Part shown: piece after piece, positions 53,074 to 61,622 of the stretch
Position numbering within the stretch: position 1 is the first letter of the stretch
Layout: each line of letters starts with the position of its first letter
Assembly (NCBI RefSeq): GCF_000444135.1
Contig: NZ_ATDK01000056.1
Coordinates: 1 to 61,622 of the forward strand
Length of the DNA stretch: 61,622 nt
Direction: 5' to 3'
Source: Pseudomonas avellanae BPIC 631
GTDB taxonomy: Bacteria; Pseudomonadota; Gammaproteobacteria; Pseudomonadales; Pseudomonadaceae
Position numbers and translations under genes: made by a program
The notes under the pieces: generated by a model
The model's input: only the letters and a program-made list of their open reading frames with translations
What the model was told of the DNA's origin: nothing
The model's database searches: none

Positions 53074-53976
53074 ATGCTTGAACGCCTGCTTGTCCTGTTT
53101 GCCCTGACGTTGACTGTGCAGTCGGCGGGGGCGGTCACGATCTACAAATTCACCGATGCCCAGGGCGTGGTGTCTTTCTCGGACCGGCCAACGCCGGGTG
53201 CATCGGTCATGGTATTCCGGGACCGGATGGTCGAACGTATCGATCAGCAGGTGCACCTGAGTGTGCGGCGGGAAAAGGGCGTGCACAGCCTGTATGTGCG
53301 TAACGACCTTTATGCCCCGGTCGAGGTTGAACTCAAGCTTTCCAGCGTCACCAACGTGTTGGGTGTGGCAGGGGCTTCCTCGACATTGCGCCGCACGATC
53401 CCGCCACGCAGTAACGAACGGGTGGTGGTCTTGAGCCCCAAGGTTGCGAGCAAGCCGATGAATTACGCGTCGATGCTCACGTCCACGCTGGGCGATCCCA
53501 AGGGCTCGGTACACGCTTACAAATACCCTTTGCCGTGGATCGGTGGGCCGTTTCGTCTGACCCAGGGGCCCAATGGCAGGTACAGCCACTTCGGTGTCAA
53601 AGGGCGCTACGCGATGGACATCGCCATGCCCGAAGGCACGCCGATCATCGCAGCGCGTGGCGGTACGGTAGTGAAAGTCGAAAACAGTCAGTCAGGCAGA
53701 GGCTCGAATGCGTCAGGCAACTTTGTGCGGATTCTGCACGAGGACGGCACGATGGGCGTCTACCTGCATTTGATGCAAGGCTCTGTGACGGTCAGGGAAG
53801 GTCAGCGGGTCAGTGTCGGTACTGGGCTGGCGCGTTCCGGCAACACCGGCAACAGCACCGGCCCGCACCTGCACTTTGTCGTGCAACGCAATTCGGGCAA
53901 TGAACTGGTCTCCATCCCCTACGAATTCGCTACACCGGTACAGAGCCTGCCCAACTTCGCGGTGGGCGGGAATTGA
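53074..53976 (+). CDS. Secreted M23 peptidoglycan endopeptidase with DUF4124
   Basis: A 300-residue zinc endopeptidase for peptidoglycan cross-links. It starts with a signal peptide (MLERLLVLFALTLTVQSAGA), then a short DUF4124 segment (VTIYKFTDAQGVVSFSDRPTPG), a beta-rich middle and the M23 (LytM) domain. Zinc ligands are the His of YSHFGVKGRYAMDIAMP with its Asp, and the His of HLHFVV. The Gly-rich GNTGNSTGPHLHF ending is typical. It lies downstream of the giant toxin-like gene but is an ordinary cell-wall enzyme. Confidence 0.92.
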   Translation: MLERLLVLFALTLTVQSAGAVTIYKFTDAQGVVSFSDRPTPGASVMVFRDRMVERIDQQVHLSVRREKGVHSLYVRNDLYAPVEVELKLSSVTNVLGVAGASSTLRRTIPPRSNERVVVLSPKVASKPMNYASMLTSTLGDPKGSVHAYKYPLPWIGGPFRLTQGPNGRYSHFGVKGRYAMDIAMPEGTPIIAARGGTVVKVENSQSGRGSNASGNFVRILHEDGTMGVYLHLMQGSVTVREGQRVSVGTGLARSGNTGNSTGPHLHFVVQRNSGNELVSIPYEFATPVQSLPNFAVGGN

Positions 53977-54005
53977 ACGGAGGCCATTTATCGCTCCTCC
54001 ACGCC

Positions 54006-54114
54006 GCGCTCATCGTTATACGCAAGTCCTGGAACGTCCGGAAAAGGGTTTCCAGGCTTCTGCCCAAAGCCTTCGGCCAGAATCAAAAACAGACGTATGT
54101 ATAACGATGAGCGC
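54006..54114. repeat. Repeat element 4, flanked by inverted 23-mers
   Basis: A 109-base element between the M23 gene and the CorC-like gene. GCGCTCATCGTTATAC starts the left end (54006-54021) and its exact inverse ends the right end (54099-54114); the next seven bases match partly. Inside is GGCCAGAATCAAAAAC, shared with the cluster at 13 kb. It is the shortest and cleanest copy of the family seen at 13.3 and 35.5 kb. Confidence 0.75.
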
Positions 54115-54178
54115 TCCGTGTGATAGCGCCGTTCTGGATGCTCCGCGTCCTATCCCAATAGGCACTGCAAACGGCAGA

Positions 54179-55519
54179 TCAATCCAGCTTCAGCACTTTA
54201 GCCAAAACGATTTTCGGGCCTTTCATCTTTTTGATGATGATGCGCAGGCCCTCGACTTCCATCTGCTCTTCTTCTTCCGGCACGCGCTTTAGGGTTTCGT
54301 AGATCAGACCTGCCAGGGTTTCCGCTTCTATGTGATCCAGGTCGATGCCCAGCAGGCGCTCGATCTTGAACAGTGGGGTATCGCCACGCACCAGCAGTTT
54401 GCCCGGCTGGTAAGCGAGAATGCCGCGCTCTACCTTGCGGTGTTCGTCCTGAATATCGCCGACCAGCACTTCGAGCACGTCTTCCATGGTCAGGTAGCCG
54501 ACGATCTTGCCGTCGGCTTCTTCGACCACAGCGAAGTGCGCGCCGCCCTTGCGGAACTGCTCCAGCAATTGCGACAGCGGCATGTGCCGCGACACGCGCT
54601 CCAGCGGGCGGGTCAGTTCAGCCAGGTTGAAGGATTCGGGAATATGATCCAGCGCGGCCAGCTCCAGCAGCAGGTCCTTGATGTGCAATAACCCGACGAA
54701 CTCGCCACGTTCGGCGTCGTACAGCGGATAACGGCTGAATTTGTGGCGACGAAACAAGGCCAGAATTTCCTTGAGCGGCGCGTTGAAATCCAGCGAGACC
54801 ATGTCTTCTCGGGAGTTGGCCCAATCGACTACTTCCAGCTCGCCCATTTCGACAGCAGAAGCCAGCACCCGCATCCCCTGATCGCTGGGGTCCTGACCAC
54901 GGCTGGAGTGCAGAATCAGTTTCAGCTCATCGCGGCTGTAGCTGTGCTCATGGTGCGGGCCAGGCTCGCCCTGGCCTGCGATGCGCAGAATGGCGTTGGC
55001 GCTGGCGTTGAGCAGGTAGATGGCCGGGTACATCAGCCAGTAGAAGAAGTACAACGGCGCCGCCGTCCACAGCGACAGCAGCTCCGGCTTGCGGATCGCC
55101 CAGGACTTGGGGGCCAGCTCGCCGATGACGATGTGCAGGTAGGAAATGATGAAGAAGGCGGTAAAGAACGACACGCCCTTGATCAGTTCCGGGGTGTCGA
55201 CACCCATTGCGGCGAGCAGTGGCTCCAGCAGGTGCGCAAACGCCGGTTCACCCACCCAGCCCAGGCCGAGGGAGGCGAGGGTGATACCCAGTTGGCAGGC
55301 CGAGAGGTAGGCGTCCAGCTGGCCGTGGACTTTACGCAGGATGTGCCCGCGCCAGCCGTTCTTGTCGGCGATGGCCTCGACCTTGGTCGAGCGCAGTTTG
55401 ACCATGGCGAACTCCGCCGCAACGAAGAAACCGTTGAGCAGGACCAGGAACAGAGCAAAGAGAATCATGCCGAAGTCGGCAAAGAGTGAAGACAGGTTAA
55501 AACTAGGAGAAGGGTCCAT
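54179..55519 (-). CDS. CNNM/CorC-type membrane protein with CBS domains
   Basis: A 446-residue HlyC/CorC family protein. A DUF21 (CNNM) membrane domain (ILFALFLVLLNGFFVAAEFAMVKLRSTKVEA onward, about residues 15-200) is followed by two CBS domains (SLDFNAPLKEILALFRRHKFSRYPLYD and FAVVEEADGKIVGYLTMEDVLEVLVGDIQDE) and a C-terminal CorC_HlyC transporter-associated domain ending LRIIIKKMKGPKIVLAKVLKLD. It is involved in Mg2+/Co2+ balance in relatives. It is about 100 bases downstream of phoR on the same strand. Confidence 0.9.
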   Translation of the reverse strand: MDPSPSFNLSSLFADFGMILFALFLVLLNGFFVAAEFAMVKLRSTKVEAIADKNGWRGHILRKVHGQLDAYLSACQLGITLASLGLGWVGEPAFAHLLEPLLAAMGVDTPELIKGVSFFTAFFIISYLHIVIGELAPKSWAIRKPELLSLWTAAPLYFFYWLMYPAIYLLNASANAILRIAGQGEPGPHHEHSYSRDELKLILHSSRGQDPSDQGMRVLASAVEMGELEVVDWANSREDMVSLDFNAPLKEILALFRRHKFSRYPLYDAERGEFVGLLHIKDLLLELAALDHIPESFNLAELTRPLERVSRHMPLSQLLEQFRKGGAHFAVVEEADGKIVGYLTMEDVLEVLVGDIQDEHRKVERGILAYQPGKLLVRGDTPLFKIERLLGIDLDHIEAETLAGLIYETLKRVPEEEEQMEVEGLRIIIKKMKGPKIVLAKVLKLD

Positions 55520-55618
55520 GATGGGGTTTTGCAGGGTCCGTATTAACAGAAAGAGGGCGATTTCGCGCCAGAGAAGACGCTATGAACCCGGCAATGTAGC
55601 GGCTGAAAGCTCGATTGC

Positions 55619-56941
55619 CTAGTAGTCTGAATCGTCGTTCAAGGGTTTGGACAATTGGTCGTCGGCAAAGTGGCAAGTAAAAACGCTGCCCTTGCCCGGA
55701 ACGCTATTGATCTCAAGGTGGCCGCGATGGCGCAGTAACACGTGTTTGACGATCGCCAGGCCCAGCCCCGTGCCACCGGTATTGGACGCCCGGCTGGTGT
55801 CGACCCGGTAAAAGCGTTCGGTCAGGCGTGGCAGATGTTTGGTCTCGATACCGATGCCCGAGTCCTGCACGCTCAGGTGCGCGCCCCGTTCGTCGTGCCA
55901 CCAGCGTATGCGGATAACGCCTTCGGCCAGTGTGTACTTGACCGCGTTGAAAATCAGGTTGGAAAACGCGCTGCGCAGCTCGCTTTCGCTGCCTTTGAGG
56001 AGCATGTCGCTTTCAAGGCTGATATGGATCTGTTGATTCTTGCTGCCCGACAGCGCATTGGCGTCGGCGGTGATGGTCTTGAGCAGGGTCGTGACCACGA
56101 CCGGATTACTGTCCGACGGGTAATCCGTGGCTTCGAGCTTGGCCAGCAACAGCAGGTCGTTGAGCAGGGTCTGCATGCGCCCGCCTTGTTGATGCATCTG
56201 TTGCAGTGCCCGCACCCAGCGTGGGTTTACCTCTTCCACGTTGTCGAGCAGTGTTTCCAGGTAGCCGAAGATCACGGTCAGCGGCGTGCGTAATTCATGG
56301 GACACGTTGGCGACGAAGTCTTTGCGCATCTGCTCCAGCAGATGAATACGCGTGACATCGCGTACCAGCATCAGATGTTCGTTGTTGCCATAACGGGTTA
56401 TCAGCAGCTGAATGCGCATGCGGTCGTTGGTGGGCGAGGAGATCTCCAGCGGCTCGCTGTAGTCGCCCAGCGCAAAGTATTCCTTGAAGCGTGGATGGCG
56501 CACCAGATTGGTCACCGGCTGGCCACTGTCCTGCGGCGTCTTGAGGCCCAGCAAGGTTTCGGCGGCGCGGTTCCACCACTCCAGGTTGCCTTCGCTGTCG
56601 AGCATGATCACCGCATCGCGCAGGGCTGCGGTGGATTCCTGCACGCGATCAATGACGGCCTGCAAACGGCCACGAACCCGCTGGTCACGGCGTTGCAGGT
56701 GGTAGATGCTGTCGAACACTTCGCCCCACAGGCCGTAACCGTCTGGAGGTGGCTCGTCGGCCTTGTGGCTGCTCAGCCAGTCATGCAGGCGCAGCAATTG
56801 TTTGAGGGTCCAGGCCAGGTACAGGCCCAGACCGGTGGCCAGGCTCCAGCCATAGTGTCCGCTGATCAGGCCCACCAACAGGCAGGCGGTGACCAGCAGC
56901 AACATGTGGCGTATCAGGGTGCCGTGCCAATTTTGATTCAA
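55619..56941 (-). CDS. phoR: Phosphate regulon sensor kinase PhoR
   Basis: The sensor histidine kinase for phosphate limitation, 440 residues. Two membrane segments lie at residues 10-45 (LLLVTACLLVGLISGHYGWSLATGLGLYLAW), then a PAS domain (about 95-200), an H-box VSHELRTPLTVIFGYLE with the phospho-His, the N-box LRSAFSNLIFNAVKYT and ATP-lid motifs DSGIGIETKHLP and NTGGTGLGLAIVKHVL. There is no large periplasmic loop, as in other PhoR. It follows phoB after 60 bases. Confidence 0.94.
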   Translation of the reverse strand: MNQNWHGTLIRHMLLLVTACLLVGLISGHYGWSLATGLGLYLAWTLKQLLRLHDWLSSHKADEPPPDGYGLWGEVFDSIYHLQRRDQRVRGRLQAVIDRVQESTAALRDAVIMLDSEGNLEWWNRAAETLLGLKTPQDSGQPVTNLVRHPRFKEYFALGDYSEPLEISSPTNDRMRIQLLITRYGNNEHLMLVRDVTRIHLLEQMRKDFVANVSHELRTPLTVIFGYLETLLDNVEEVNPRWVRALQQMHQQGGRMQTLLNDLLLLAKLEATDYPSDSNPVVVTTLLKTITADANALSGSKNQQIHISLESDMLLKGSESELRSAFSNLIFNAVKYTLAEGVIRIRWWHDERGAHLSVQDSGIGIETKHLPRLTERFYRVDTSRASNTGGTGLGLAIVKHVLLRHRGHLEINSVPGKGSVFTCHFADDQLSKPLNDDSDY

Positions 56942-57001
56942 TTAAGGGTAAATCCTTTTCTGGACCGCACCGGTCGCTGCCCTGCATCGACGAAACGGCT
57001 G

Positions 57002-57691
57002 TCAGCTCTTCGTGGAAAAGCGATAGCCGGTGCCGCGCACGGTTTGTACCAGATTTTCATACGCATCACCCAAGGCCTTGCGCAGGCGACGGATGTGAAC
57101 ATCGACGGTGCGCTCTTCGACGTACACATTACCGCCCCAGACCTGATCCAGCAGTTGGCCACGTGTGTAGGCGCGCTCCTGATGGGTCATGAAAAATTGC
57201 AGCAGGCGGTATTCGGTCGGGCCCATTTCTGCCGGTTTGCCATCGATGGTGACGCGGTGGCTGATCGGGTCGAGCAGCAAGCCGCCGACTTCGATAGGGG
57301 ACTCTCCGTCAGTCGGCCCGGCCCGACGCAGCACGGCCTTGAGGCGGGCAACCAGTTCGCGGGGCGAAAACGGCTTGGTGATGTAATCGTCAGCGCCCAC
57401 TTCCAGGCCCTGGATCTTGTTGTCCTCTTCGCCCTTGGCGGTGAGCATGATGATCGGGATATCCCCGGTCAGCTCATCACGTTTGAGACGTCGGGCCAGT
57501 TCGATGCCGGATGTGCCAGGCAGCATCCAGTCGAGCAGAATCAGGTCAGGTTTGCGGTCGACGATGATCGCATGGGCCTGCTGAGAGTTTTCGGCTTCAA
57601 TACAGTCGTATCCAGCCATTTCCAACGCTACGGCGATCATTTCACGAATAGGCGCTTCGTCGTCAACGATCAGGATGCTCCTGCCAGCCAT
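57002..57691 (-). CDS. phoB: Phosphate regulon response regulator PhoB
   Basis: The OmpR-type response regulator that binds Pho boxes. The 229 residues have the receiver ([14 protein letters not shown], phospho-Asp in [14 protein letters not shown], Lys in ITKPFS) and a winged-helix DNA-binding domain ([29 protein letters not shown] to [13 protein letters not shown] and [10 protein letters not shown]). Start 57691 gives [14 protein letters not shown]; the longer frame adds six residues only. A Pho box lies 53 bases ahead, so it is likely autoregulated. It precedes phoR. Confidence 0.96.
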   Translation of the reverse strand: MAGRSILIVDDEAPIREMIAVALEMAGYDCIEAENSQQAHAIIVDRKPDLILLDWMLPGTSGIELARRLKRDELTGDIPIIMLTAKGEEDNKIQGLEVGADDYITKPFSPRELVARLKAVLRRAGPTDGESPIEVGGLLLDPISHRVTIDGKPAEMGPTEYRLLQFFMTHQERAYTRGQLLDQVWGGNVYVEERTVDVHIRRLRKALGDAYENLVQTVRGTGYRFSTKS

Positions 57692-57743
57692 GCTCGAACC
57701 TCTTGTCATTTAACTGTCTTGGGGCGCATTAGATAACGGAATT

Positions 57744-57761
57744 ATTGCAGTCGTGTGACAG
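57744..57761 (-). promoter_or_regulatory. Pho box before phoB
   Basis: On the minus strand CTGTCAC-ACGA-CTGCAAT gives two 7-base half-sites spaced by four bases. It lies 53 bases before the phoB start and fits autoregulation. Confidence 0.75.
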
Positions 57762-57858
57762 GTCTGGATGAGGCTAGCATGCGCACAGGATATGGGGCCG
57801 GGCAGGCGCCCTGATCACGCCTTTATTTCAATTGCCCGGGTGTGCATGGAGGCTGTGC

Positions 57859-58749
57859 TCAGCGCAGGGCGTAATCGGCGACGATGCCGAGGAATATCGC
57901 AAGGCCCGCCCAATGATTGTGCAGAAAGGCCTTGAAGCAGGCATCGCGCTCGCGCAGGCGTGTGCTCCAGAATTCCCAGGCGAAGCAGGCGGCCGCGATC
58001 AGCAAACCCGTGTAGAAAAAGGCACCCAGCTCAAAGCGCGAACCGGCCAGCGCCAGACAGCCCAGCGCCAGACCTTGCAGGGTCAGAATGATCACGCGGT
58101 CGGCATCGCCAAACAGCACTGCGGTGGATTTCACACCGATTTTCAGGTCATCGTCGCGATCGACCATTGCGTAGTAAGTGTCGTAGCCCACTGTCCAGAG
58201 CAGGTTGGCGATGTACAACAGCCAGGCTGCGGCAGGCAGTTCGCCGGTTTCAGCGGTGAATGCCATCGGCATTCCCCACGAGAACGCGGCACCCAGCACC
58301 ACTTGCGGGTAATAGGTGTAGCGCTTCATGAAAGGATAGCAGGCAGCCAGCGCCAGCCCGCCAAAAGACAGCCAGATCGTCGTGCTGTTGGTGAACAGCA
58401 CCAGCACAAAACTCAGGCTGACCAGCACGGCAAACAGCACCAACGCTTCACGCGAGCTGACTTTGCCGCTGACCAGCGGGCGTTGTTCGGTACGCTTTAC
58501 GTGACCATCGACCTTGCGGTCGGCGAAGTCATTGATCACGCAGCCCGCTGCGCGCATCAGGAATACGCCTGCCACGAAGATGAACACCGTGTTCAGCGAC
58601 GGCGAGCCCTTGCCTGCGATCCAGACCGCCCACAGGGTTGGCCACAGCAACAGATAAATACCGATCGGCTTGTCGATACGTGTCAGCTGGACAAAATCCC
58701 AGGCGCGTGGGCTTAGGCGATTGAGGGATTTGAGCAGGGACAGGTACAT
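57859..58749 (-). CDS. ubiA: 4-hydroxybenzoate octaprenyltransferase UbiA
   Basis: Prenylates 4-hydroxybenzoate in ubiquinone synthesis; an inner-membrane protein of 296 residues with about nine spans. The two Asp-rich substrate motifs are visible: [20 protein letters not shown] and [18 protein letters not shown]. Its first base overlaps the stop of ubiC on the same strand, so the two form an operon. Confidence 0.95.
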   Translation of the reverse strand: MYLSLLKSLNRLSPRAWDFVQLTRIDKPIGIYLLLWPTLWAVWIAGKGSPSLNTVFIFVAGVFLMRAAGCVINDFADRKVDGHVKRTEQRPLVSGKVSSREALVLFAVLVSLSFVLVLFTNSTTIWLSFGGLALAACYPFMKRYTYYPQVVLGAAFSWGMPMAFTAETGELPAAAWLLYIANLLWTVGYDTYYAMVDRDDDLKIGVKSTAVLFGDADRVIILTLQGLALGCLALAGSRFELGAFFYTGLLIAAACFAWEFWSTRLRERDACFKAFLHNHWAGLAIFLGIVADYALR

Positions 58750-59309
58750 CAGGCGTGGTCCTCGTTATGAATCGCATTCCACAGGGCGGGCAGAAAAACT
58801 TCGGCAACCAGCACGCTCAACGCACCGCGACTGAACTGCGAGCGGCGTGCCCAGAGCCCGTAAACTGCATCGGCATCAGGCAGCCAGCGTTGCGGGTAAT
58901 GACACACCTGGAGGGTGCCGCGGTCGAACGCCGGGTCGCTGAACAGCAATGCGCCCAGCGAGCGGGTACCCAGTTCGTCCATGTGCAAACCGCCGTGTTG
59001 CAGCGCGTCCCGTGCGGCGACGCTGCGGGCGAACACCCAGTTTTCGCCATTACCGCGCAAGTACACCTCGCGCACCCAGCCTTCGCTGGCTGCTGGCAAA
59101 CTCAGGGCAGCGCATTCGTCGTCGCGCAACGCTTGCCAGCCTTCAAACAGGGGGACGATATCGAAGCCGCCGTCAGACAAGCGGTCCAGTCGGCGTGTAA
59201 GGGAGTCCTGATTGAACAGCCAATCGTGAAATACGGTCTCGGGCGTGCCAGTCAGTTGCTCGCGCTCAAGCCAGTCAGGCGTAACGAATACGGGGGAATG
59301 CTGGGTCAC
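58749..59309 (-). CDS. ubiC: Chorismate pyruvate-lyase UbiC
   Basis: Converts chorismate to 4-hydroxybenzoate and pyruvate, the first step of ubiquinone synthesis. The 186 residues include [20 protein letters not shown] and [19 protein letters not shown], the conserved UbiC segments, then ARRSQF near the C-terminus. The next gene, ubiA, uses its product directly. Confidence 0.94.
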   Translation of the reverse strand: MTQHSPVFVTPDWLEREQLTGTPETVFHDWLFNQDSLTRRLDRLSDGGFDIVPLFEGWQALRDDECAALSLPAASEGWVREVYLRGNGENWVFARSVAARDALQHGGLHMDELGTRSLGALLFSDPAFDRGTLQVCHYPQRWLPDADAVYGLWARRSQFSRGALSVLVAEVFLPALWNAIHNEDHA

Positions 59310-59496
59310 AATAAGTCAGTTTCGACGGCCAACGAGGCAGCGAGCTTATCACGATTGCCTGGCTTGCCCGCCGACTGACAGAGCAGCAAGTCATAGAATC
59401 AGGCTTGCATCCGGGCCTTGCGATCAGTACAACGCCCGTTCAGGTGGCAATAGACCGCCGCACTACACTTAGCCTGATAACCAAGAGAATCAAAAC

Positions 59497-59664
59497 ATGA
59501 AGAAGTGGCAATGCATTGTCTGTGGCCTGATCTACAACGAAGCCGATGGTTGGCCGGATGACGGAATTGCCGCCGGCACACTCTGGCAGGACGTGCCTGA
59601 AGACTGGCTGTGCCCGGATTGCGGCGTCGGCAAGATGGACTTTGAAATGATCGAAATCGCCTGA
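59497..59664 (+). CDS. rubA: Rubredoxin
   Basis: A 55-residue iron-sulfur protein with one Fe bound by four Cys. The two loops are CIVCGLIYNEADG and CPDCGVGKMDFE. It transfers electrons from rubredoxin reductase to alkane hydroxylase or other acceptors. It is directly followed, after 48 bases, by the reductase gene. Confidence 0.96.
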   Translation: MKKWQCIVCGLIYNEADGWPDDGIAAGTLWQDVPEDWLCPDCGVGKMDFEMIEIA

Positions 59665-59712
59665 TCGTTCTTCGGTAACACTGAGCAGAAAAACATTGAG
59701 CAGGAAAAAACA

Positions 59713-60861
59713 ATGAGTGCACCCGTCGTCATCGTCGGCACCGGCCTTGCGGGCTACAACCTCGCTCGGGAGTTTCGCAAGCTGGACGCAGACACACCGC
59801 TGCTATTGATCACGGCCGATGATGGCCGCTCCTATTCCAAACCAATGCTGTCCACCGGCTTTTGCAAGAACAAGGAAGCCGATGGCCTGAGCATGGCCGA
59901 GCCGGGTGCAATGGCCGATCAGCTCAAGGCCGAAATCCGCACGCACACGCGTGTCAGCGGCATTGATCCCGGCCATAAACGCCTGTGGATCGGTGAAGAG
60001 GCGGTGTATTACCGTGATCTGGTGCTGGCCTGGGGTGCTGAAACCATACGCGTGCCGGTGGAAGGCGATGCCAGCGATGCGGTGTTCCCGATCAATGACC
60101 TGCAGGACTACGCGCGCTTTCGGGCGGCGGCTGCGGGCAAGCGCCGCGTATTGATTCTGGGGGCAGGCCTGATTGGCTGCGAGTTTGCCAACGACCTGAT
60201 GCTGGGCGGTTACGAAGTGGACCTGGTTGCGCCCTGCGAGCAGGTCATGCCGACCCTGTTGCCGCCTGCTGCTGCGGCGGCCGTCAAGGCCGGGCTTGAA
60301 AGCCTGGGGGCACGTTTCCACCTCGGCCCGCTGCTGACACGTTTGCAACGCGCAGATGATGGCCTGCAAGCGCATTTGTCGGACGGGCAGGTGATTGATT
60401 GCGATGTGGTGGTTTCGGCCATTGGCCTGCGGCCGCGCATCGATCTAGCCGCCGCTGCTGGCCTGGAAACGGGGCGCGGCATTCTGGTGGACCGTCATTT
60501 GCAAACTTCCCACGCCACTATCTACGCGCTGGGCGATTGTGCTGAGGTCGACGGTCTCAACCTGTTGTATGTCATGCCATTGATGAGCTGTGCACGCGCC
60601 CTGGCCCAGACGCTGGCCGGAACACCGACGGCCGTGAAGTATGGCCCCATGCCGATCACTGTAAAGACGCCGGCGTGTCCGCTGGTGGTTTCCCCTCCGC
60701 CGCGCGGTACTGACGGCCAGTGGAGCATCGAAGGGCAGGGGGCTGATATCAAGGCGCTGTGTCACGACGCCGATGGCAATCTGCTAGGTTATGCACTGAC
60801 CGGCACCGCTGTTATGGAAAAACTCGCACTGAACAAGGTTTTACCTGCGTTATTGGCATAA
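59713..60861 (+). CDS. Rubredoxin-NAD+ reductase
   Basis: A 382-residue FAD/NAD(P)H-dependent reductase that feeds rubredoxin. The FAD site is [20 protein letters not shown] at the N-terminus, the NAD site [15 protein letters not shown] in the middle, and the second FAD contact [10 protein letters not shown] at about residue 270. It forms an operon with rubredoxin. No alkane hydroxylase is in the window, so oxidative-stress or other use is also possible. Confidence 0.94.
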   Translation: MSAPVVIVGTGLAGYNLAREFRKLDADTPLLLITADDGRSYSKPMLSTGFCKNKEADGLSMAEPGAMADQLKAEIRTHTRVSGIDPGHKRLWIGEEAVYYRDLVLAWGAETIRVPVEGDASDAVFPINDLQDYARFRAAAAGKRRVLILGAGLIGCEFANDLMLGGYEVDLVAPCEQVMPTLLPPAAAAAVKAGLESLGARFHLGPLLTRLQRADDGLQAHLSDGQVIDCDVVVSAIGLRPRIDLAAAAGLETGRGILVDRHLQTSHATIYALGDCAEVDGLNLLYVMPLMSCARALAQTLAGTPTAVKYGPMPITVKTPACPLVVSPPPRGTDGQWSIEGQGADIKALCHDADGNLLGYALTGTAVMEKLALNKVLPALLA

Positions 60862-60910
60862 TTTCGCGTCAGTTTGTCGGATATACCACGGATTTTTGCC
60901 AAGAAACCAT

Positions 60911-60930
60911 GCCCGCGCACTGGCGCGGGC
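60911..60930. terminator. GC-rich hairpin after rubredoxin reductase
   Basis: GCCCGCGC (60911-60918) and GCGCGGGC (60923-60930) form a perfect 8-bp stem with a tetraloop, 50 bases after the reductase stop. There is no T run, so termination may need Rho. Confidence 0.45.
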
Positions 60931-61049
60931 CACGCCAGCATGCCATCCTCGGTCTGTCTGCCGCTACGTAGAGCCGTCGCGGCGCCTTGTTGTCGCTTTT
61001 CACGAGCGGCGCGGGACATAAAAACAAAAAACCGTTAAAGAGGCTTCAT

Positions 61050-61325
61050 ATGCGTAAACCAGATGTTGCAGCCGCTATTGCTGAAAAAGCGGATCTCACC
61101 AAAGAACAGTCCAACCGCGTTCTCAATGCCATTCTCGAAGAAATCACTGGCGCACTGCACCGCAAGGATAGTGTCACGCTGGTAGGCTTTGGCACGTTTC
61201 TGCAACGCCATCGCGGCGCCCGGACTGGCAAGAACCCACAGACCGGGGAGCCGGTAAAAATCAAGGCAAGCAACACCGTAGCCTTCAAACCGGGGAAAGC
61301 CCTGAAAGACAGCGTCAACCCTTGA
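61050..61325 (+). CDS. hupA: HU-family DNA-binding protein
   Basis: A histone-like nucleoid protein, 91 residues. The family signature GFGTFLQRHRGARTGKNPQTGEPVKIKASNTVAFKPGK covers the DNA-binding arms. The N-terminus MRKPDVAAAIAEKADLTKEQSNRVLNAILEEIT is the dimer helix pair. AAAGAGG precedes ATG 61050. The paralogue type follows the position beside rubredoxin reductase in other Pseudomonas. Confidence 0.92.
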   Translation: MRKPDVAAAIAEKADLTKEQSNRVLNAILEEITGALHRKDSVTLVGFGTFLQRHRGARTGKNPQTGEPVKIKASNTVAFKPGKALKDSVNP

Positions 61326-61365
61326 TACCTGGTCGCGCGCCTCGGCGGGAGGCGCGTTACTGAAA

Positions 61366-61401
61366 CGCGGGCACACCACTCAGTTGGCGTGCCCGTTTTT
61401 G
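61366..61401 (+). terminator. Rho-independent terminator of the HU gene
   Basis: CGGGCAC (61368-61374) and GTGCCCG (61389-61395) form a 7-bp stem and are followed by TTTTT. It lies 43 bases after the HU stop. Confidence 0.8.
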
Positions 61402-61622
61402 CATCTGGCGTGTCGTACGGTTCATGCGCGAGCGCCTGTTGTGAGAATAATCCTACTGAATTTTGTACAGCTGCCTTCCTGAACCCTGGCATTTGCCTGA
61501 CATTTTCCTGTTTCGCATTCCCCTAGGGTCTGTTCCCGTTTCGACGTAACCTATTGATCCCTATGAGAACAGGCCCGTATTGTTGGAGTTCTCACACAAC
61601 ACCAATACGAGCCTGCAATGCC
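61402..61622. other. Unassigned right edge, possible mobile-element end
   Basis: No complete gene. From 61543 the sequence CTAGGGTCTGTTCCCGTTTC recalls the ends of some IS5-group insertion sequences next to a CTAG target, and a short frame starts at ATG 61563 and runs off the window. GAGAAC and GTTCTC words around 61565 and 61587 are inverted. The edge cuts the element, so I cannot name it. Confidence 0.3.

Noticed and set aside
1..61622. tRNA or rRNA genes
   Set aside because: I saw no cloverleaf-type sequence or rRNA-like stretch while reading, but I could not run a covariance search.

Overview
This window is chromosomal DNA of a fluorescent Pseudomonas, most likely of the P. syringae group. 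The evidence is the Pseudomonas-type long PstC/PstA pair, the pyruvate carboxylase A/B pair with its LysR regulator, the rubredoxin/rubredoxin reductase and ubiC-ubiA neighbours of phoBR, high GC codon use, and the dense palindromic intergenic repeats. I infer the species group; I did not test it. A perfect 16-base parS-type palindrome at 2314-2329 and several perfect DnaA boxes suggest an origin-proximal location.

Layout. 0.1-2.3 kb: cardiolipin synthase and a small secreted DUF3617 protein, then parS. 2.4-7.5 kb: a zinc-limitation neighbourhood with an AMIN/amidase, a small secreted protein divergent from a ZigA-type COG0523 GTPase across a clean Zur-like palindrome, a DUF1826 protein, a secreted Cys-containing protein and a second COG0523 GTPase. 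7.5-15.6 kb: housekeeping genes (DUF3301, pdxY, a thioesterase, a CPA2 antiporter, SMI1/KNR4, a Tim44-like protein, uvrD). 15.9-21.5 kb: an RpiR regulator, a small PA3496-like protein, a LysR regulator and the two-subunit pyruvate carboxylase. 21.8-27.5 kb: a GNAT/GNAT/PaiB-like operon divergent from a MocR-type regulator, whose linker DNA is a 12-bp tandem array of DnaA-box-like words, then YedE-like and bestrophin-like membrane proteins. 27.5-32.9 kb: asparaginase, alanine/Na+ symporter, a frameshifted aspartase and a HypT-like LysR regulator. 33-40 kb: a secreted metzincin-type protease, purEK behind a leader terminator, small stress/secreted proteins, a hexose-6-phosphate mutarotase, a thioesterase and an MFS transporter. 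40-48 kb: phosphate uptake (pstS, pstC, pstA, pstB, phoU, with Pho boxes) and a response regulator. 48.3-52.9 kb: a 1550-residue protein ending in a predicted nucleic-acid-deaminase-type toxin domain. 53-61.6 kb: M23 peptidase, CorC/HlyC-type CBS protein, phoR-phoB, ubiC-ubiA, rubredoxin and its reductase, and HU.

How the parts work together. PhoB/PhoR (55.6-57.7 kb) presumably control the pst genes through the Pho boxes before pstS, pstC and phoB, and PhoU links transport to PhoR. Zur presumably derepresses the 2.4-7.5 kb cluster when zinc is scarce. Asparaginase makes aspartate that aspartase would convert to fumarate, but the aspartase frame is broken in this sequence. The most unusual items are the giant putative deaminase toxin lying in the pho/pst neighbourhood without an obvious immunity gene, the DnaA-box-like tandem array inside a coding sequence, the small secreted metzincin, and a family of modular palindromic intergenic elements with inverted ends.
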